NCBI GenBank assembly: GCA_016795005.1
Contig: JAEUIV010000057.1
Coordinates: forward strand, 1 to 33,471
Direction of reading: 5' to 3'
Source of the DNA: Phycisphaerae bacterium
GTDB lineage: Bacteria > Planctomycetota > Phycisphaerae > Phycisphaerales > UBA1924
Length of the DNA: 33,471 nucleotides
This document shows, piece by piece, positions 31,531 to 33,471 of the stretch (positions are counted from its first letter, which is position 1; every line of letters begins with the position of its first letter). A program made the translations under genes and the position numbers. The notes beneath the pieces were generated by a model. The model did no database searches and had not been told where the DNA came from. It saw only the letters and a list, made by a program, of their open reading frames with translations.

Positions 31531-31709
31531 GCGTGCGGTTGGTCCGGGCGGTTCATCGGCCCAAATCGCCGGGTTGCAGGGGGGGGTGCTGAGCCACGGA
31601 TCGTCCATGCCGATGAAAGCGTCGGCGATGTTGCCGCGCCGGGCGCGCCCGCGGTTATTCGGTCCTCGAGTGAGGGTGCGGTGCGGTTGTCGGCAGGAGT
31701 TGGGGCTCG

Positions 31710-33395
31710 ATGAAGATCAGTCGGACATGTGCGGTGCTGGTCTGCCCGGGAGTGGCGGCTATCGGCGCGCTGTTGTGGCTGTCATTTCAGCGCGACGCCG
31801 CGACGGGGATCGGGAGCGCGGCGTATCGTGAGATCGCGCAGGGTCATGAACTGGGGGACGGCCTTGCGCAGCTCTCGGCATGCGTGACCGATTCGTACCT
31901 GGCGACCCTTGAGATGAAGAGCGAGCGCGACGAGGCGGCGCTCGATGCGTTGACGAAGAAGGTCGAGCAAGGGCGGAAGGGGTTTGAGGCTCGGGTCGAG
32001 TCCTTGAGCGCGGTCCTTGCGGACGGAACGATGAAGTCCGGTCTGATTCAATCGGTCGCGGGGGCGGGACGCGAGATGTATCGGGTGACGCAGGAGGAGT
32101 TCATCCCGCGCCTTCGGGCGGGCAAGCCCGAAGACGAGTTTTCGGCGGCTGAAGCGGCCATCCGGCGGGCGGTTGTTGAGCATCGGGAGGGGGTCGCGGC
32201 GTTCGCTGGGGAAGCGGGAGGTCTGGTGGCTGTGCACGAGGCGCGCGCCGAGGCGGCGCGGTCCTCCTGGAATCGGGTCCAGTTCCTGGCGGCCGGGGTG
32301 TTCGTGGCGGTGCTCGGGGGTCTGGCCTGGCTGATGGGAAGCATGCACTCGCGTTCGATCCGGCGCGTCATCGACGCGATCCGCGGCGCCGCGATCGGCG
32401 AGGGCGACCTGACGAAGCGGCTGGCGATGCCCGCGACGGACGAGGTGGGCGAGTTGGCGTGCTGGTTTGACCAGTTGGTCGAGCGGATGCACGGCACGCT
32501 CGCCAAGGTCGCGCAATCGAGCGGCGCCGTGTGCGAGTCGGCTCAACACCTGGTGGCGTCGAGCGAGGAGGCGGCGTCCAAGACCCGGTCGTACATCGGT
32601 CAGGTGGAACGGATGGTCGGCTCGCTCGAGGAGTTCGCGGGTGTGACGGGGGGGATTGCCAGGTCGAGCGGCGAAGCGGCGAATATTGCTTCGCGCGCAA
32701 CGGCGCGAGCGAGGGAAGGAGACGAGTCGATCCGCGAGATGCTCGCCGGGATTCGTTCGATCTCCGGGATGGCCCGGGCGTCGTCCGGGCTGATCGGCCG
32801 GTTCAGGGGCCGGAGCCGGGAGATCGAGCGGATCACGGCCGTAGTCCAGGACATCGCGGATCAGATGAATCTTCTGGCGTTGAACGCGGCGATTGAGGCG
32901 GCGCGGTCCGGCGAGCAAGGCCGCGGATTTGCGGTGGTGGCGGGTGAGATGAGAAACCTCGCGGATCGCTCGGCCCGTGCGGCGTCCGAAGTTGCCGGTG
33001 CGATCACGTCGATTCAAGAGGCGGCGTCGAAGGCGGCCGATCGGCTGTCCAGCGCTTCGGCACGGGTGGATGAGACGGCTCGCGTGGCGGAGGAGAGTGG
33101 TGCGGCGCTTTCGAGCCTCGGCGCCGAGACGAAGGCGGTGGCGTCGATGATCGAGTCGATCTCAGCGTCGGCGGAAGCGCATGGGTCTTCGATCGGCTCC
33201 GCGCGGCGCAGCGCTCTTCAGATCGCGGCGTTGTCGAGCGAGTCCGCGTCGGGCATGGATGAATCAGCCGAGGCCGCAAGGGTGCTGTACGAACGATGCC
33301 GGATGCTCACGACGCTGACCGGCGGGTATGTGCTGGAAGTTCCGCAGGTTGACCGGGGGACGACGCTCGCGGCGCTTGGGCTGCGTGAGCGCTGA
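31710..33395 (+). CDS. Methyl-accepting chemotaxis protein
   Basis: This is a transmembrane receptor for the CheA-CheW pathway. AGGAG lies 10 bases before the ATG; 561 residues. Membrane segments are at about 6-26 and 190-211, with a helical periplasmic sensor of roughly 160 residues between. A HAMP domain follows ([27 protein letters not shown]), then the signalling coiled coil. The tip is well kept: [18 protein letters not shown] and [21 protein letters not shown]. The end ([13 protein letters not shown]) lacks a recognisable CheR/CheB docking pentapeptide. The ligand cannot be told from sequence. The 179-base gap before it holds no convincing gene, and 33396-33471 holds nothing I can call. 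Confidence 0.92.
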   Translation: MKISRTCAVLVCPGVAAIGALLWLSFQRDAATGIGSAAYREIAQGHELGDGLAQLSACVTDSYLATLEMKSERDEAALDALTKKVEQGRKGFEARVESLSAVLADGTMKSGLIQSVAGAGREMYRVTQEEFIPRLRAGKPEDEFSAAEAAIRRAVVEHREGVAAFAGEAGGLVAVHEARAEAARSSWNRVQFLAAGVFVAVLGGLAWLMGSMHSRSIRRVIDAIRGAAIGEGDLTKRLAMPATDEVGELACWFDQLVERMHGTLAKVAQSSGAVCESAQHLVASSEEAASKTRSYIGQVERMVGSLEEFAGVTGGIARSSGEAANIASRATARAREGDESIREMLAGIRSISGMARASSGLIGRFRGRSREIERITAVVQDIADQMNLLALNAAIEAARSGEQGRGFAVVAGEMRNLADRSARAASEVAGAITSIQEAASKAADRLSSASARVDETARVAEESGAALSSLGAETKAVASMIESISASAEAHGSSIGSARRSALQIAALSSESASGMDESAEAARVLYERCRMLTTLTGGYVLEVPQVDRGTTLAALGLRER

Positions 33396-33471
33396 GGTTC
33401 GATGCGCGGTTGAGGCGGGGCCGCCTCGATCCGGGGGGCTGAGAGTCCTGCGCGTCATGTCCGAGAAGCGC

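Noticed and set aside
31531-31709. Short frame between the kinase and the chemotaxis receptor
   Set aside because: It overlaps the receptor start in another frame and has no motif, signal peptide or ribosome site.
33457-33471. Possible start of a further gene (ATG TCC GAG AAG CGC) at the right edge
   Set aside because: Only five codons are visible and there is no well-placed ribosome site.

Overview
The window is 33.5 kb of GC-rich, gene-dense bacterial chromosome. It most likely comes from a planctomycete of the Phycisphaerae type. I infer this from a secreted protein ending in two Ca-binding dockerin-like repeats (D-x-D-x-S/D-G-x-V...LTNWG), three secreted proteins with short PEP-CTERM-like tails (I/V-P-x-P/A..., hydrophobic stretch, RRRR), a pseudopilin with an AFTLIE methylation site, and very strong G or C preference at third codon positions. 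I see no insertion sequences, phage genes, CRISPR arrays or tRNAs. The gene content is mostly chromosomal housekeeping mixed with lineage-specific exported proteins.

Layout. 1-7.3 kb: the tail of an upstream gene, a DUF3303-like protein, rimO (ribosomal protein S12 methylthiotransferase), then on the minus strand glgP (alpha-glucan phosphorylase), ispA-type prenyl synthase and dxs; the last two both act in isoprenoid synthesis. 7.4-11.7 kb: a large ResB-like/CcsA pair for cytochrome c maturation (system II), overlapping by one base. 11.7-23.6 kb: exported proteins (PEP-CTERM-like proteins, a pseudopilin, a dockerin protein, a lipoprotein, an exported methyltransferase-like protein, a thioredoxin-fold protein without its cysteines, an exported amidohydrolase) around nadB and a 3-hydroxyacyl-CoA dehydrogenase. 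23.7-25 kb: three small membrane proteins. 25.0-27.4 kb: the conserved SRP RNA - dnaX - ybaB cluster on the minus strand. 27.4-31.5 kb: a membrane PIN-TRAM protein coupled to a dihydroorotate-dehydrogenase-like protein, then a concentrative nucleoside transporter divergent from a uridine-kinase-like P-loop kinase, probably a nucleoside salvage pair. 31.7-33.4 kb: a methyl-accepting chemotaxis protein.

The best find is in dnaX. The reading frame ends one codon after seven A residues, and the recognisable tau C-terminal domain continues in the -1 frame. The junction holds a correctly phased A AAA AAA heptamer, a Shine-Dalgarno-like AAGGA 11 nt upstream and a GC-only hairpin starting 6 nt downstream. 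Those are the three parts of a programmed -1 frameshift, but here the frameshift would make the long form, the reverse of E. coli. The second structural signal is a change in GC skew near 6.3-6.6 kb: the plus strand is C-rich to the left and G-rich to the right whatever the gene orientation. This is the sign expected at a replication origin, and it falls inside the intact glgP gene.
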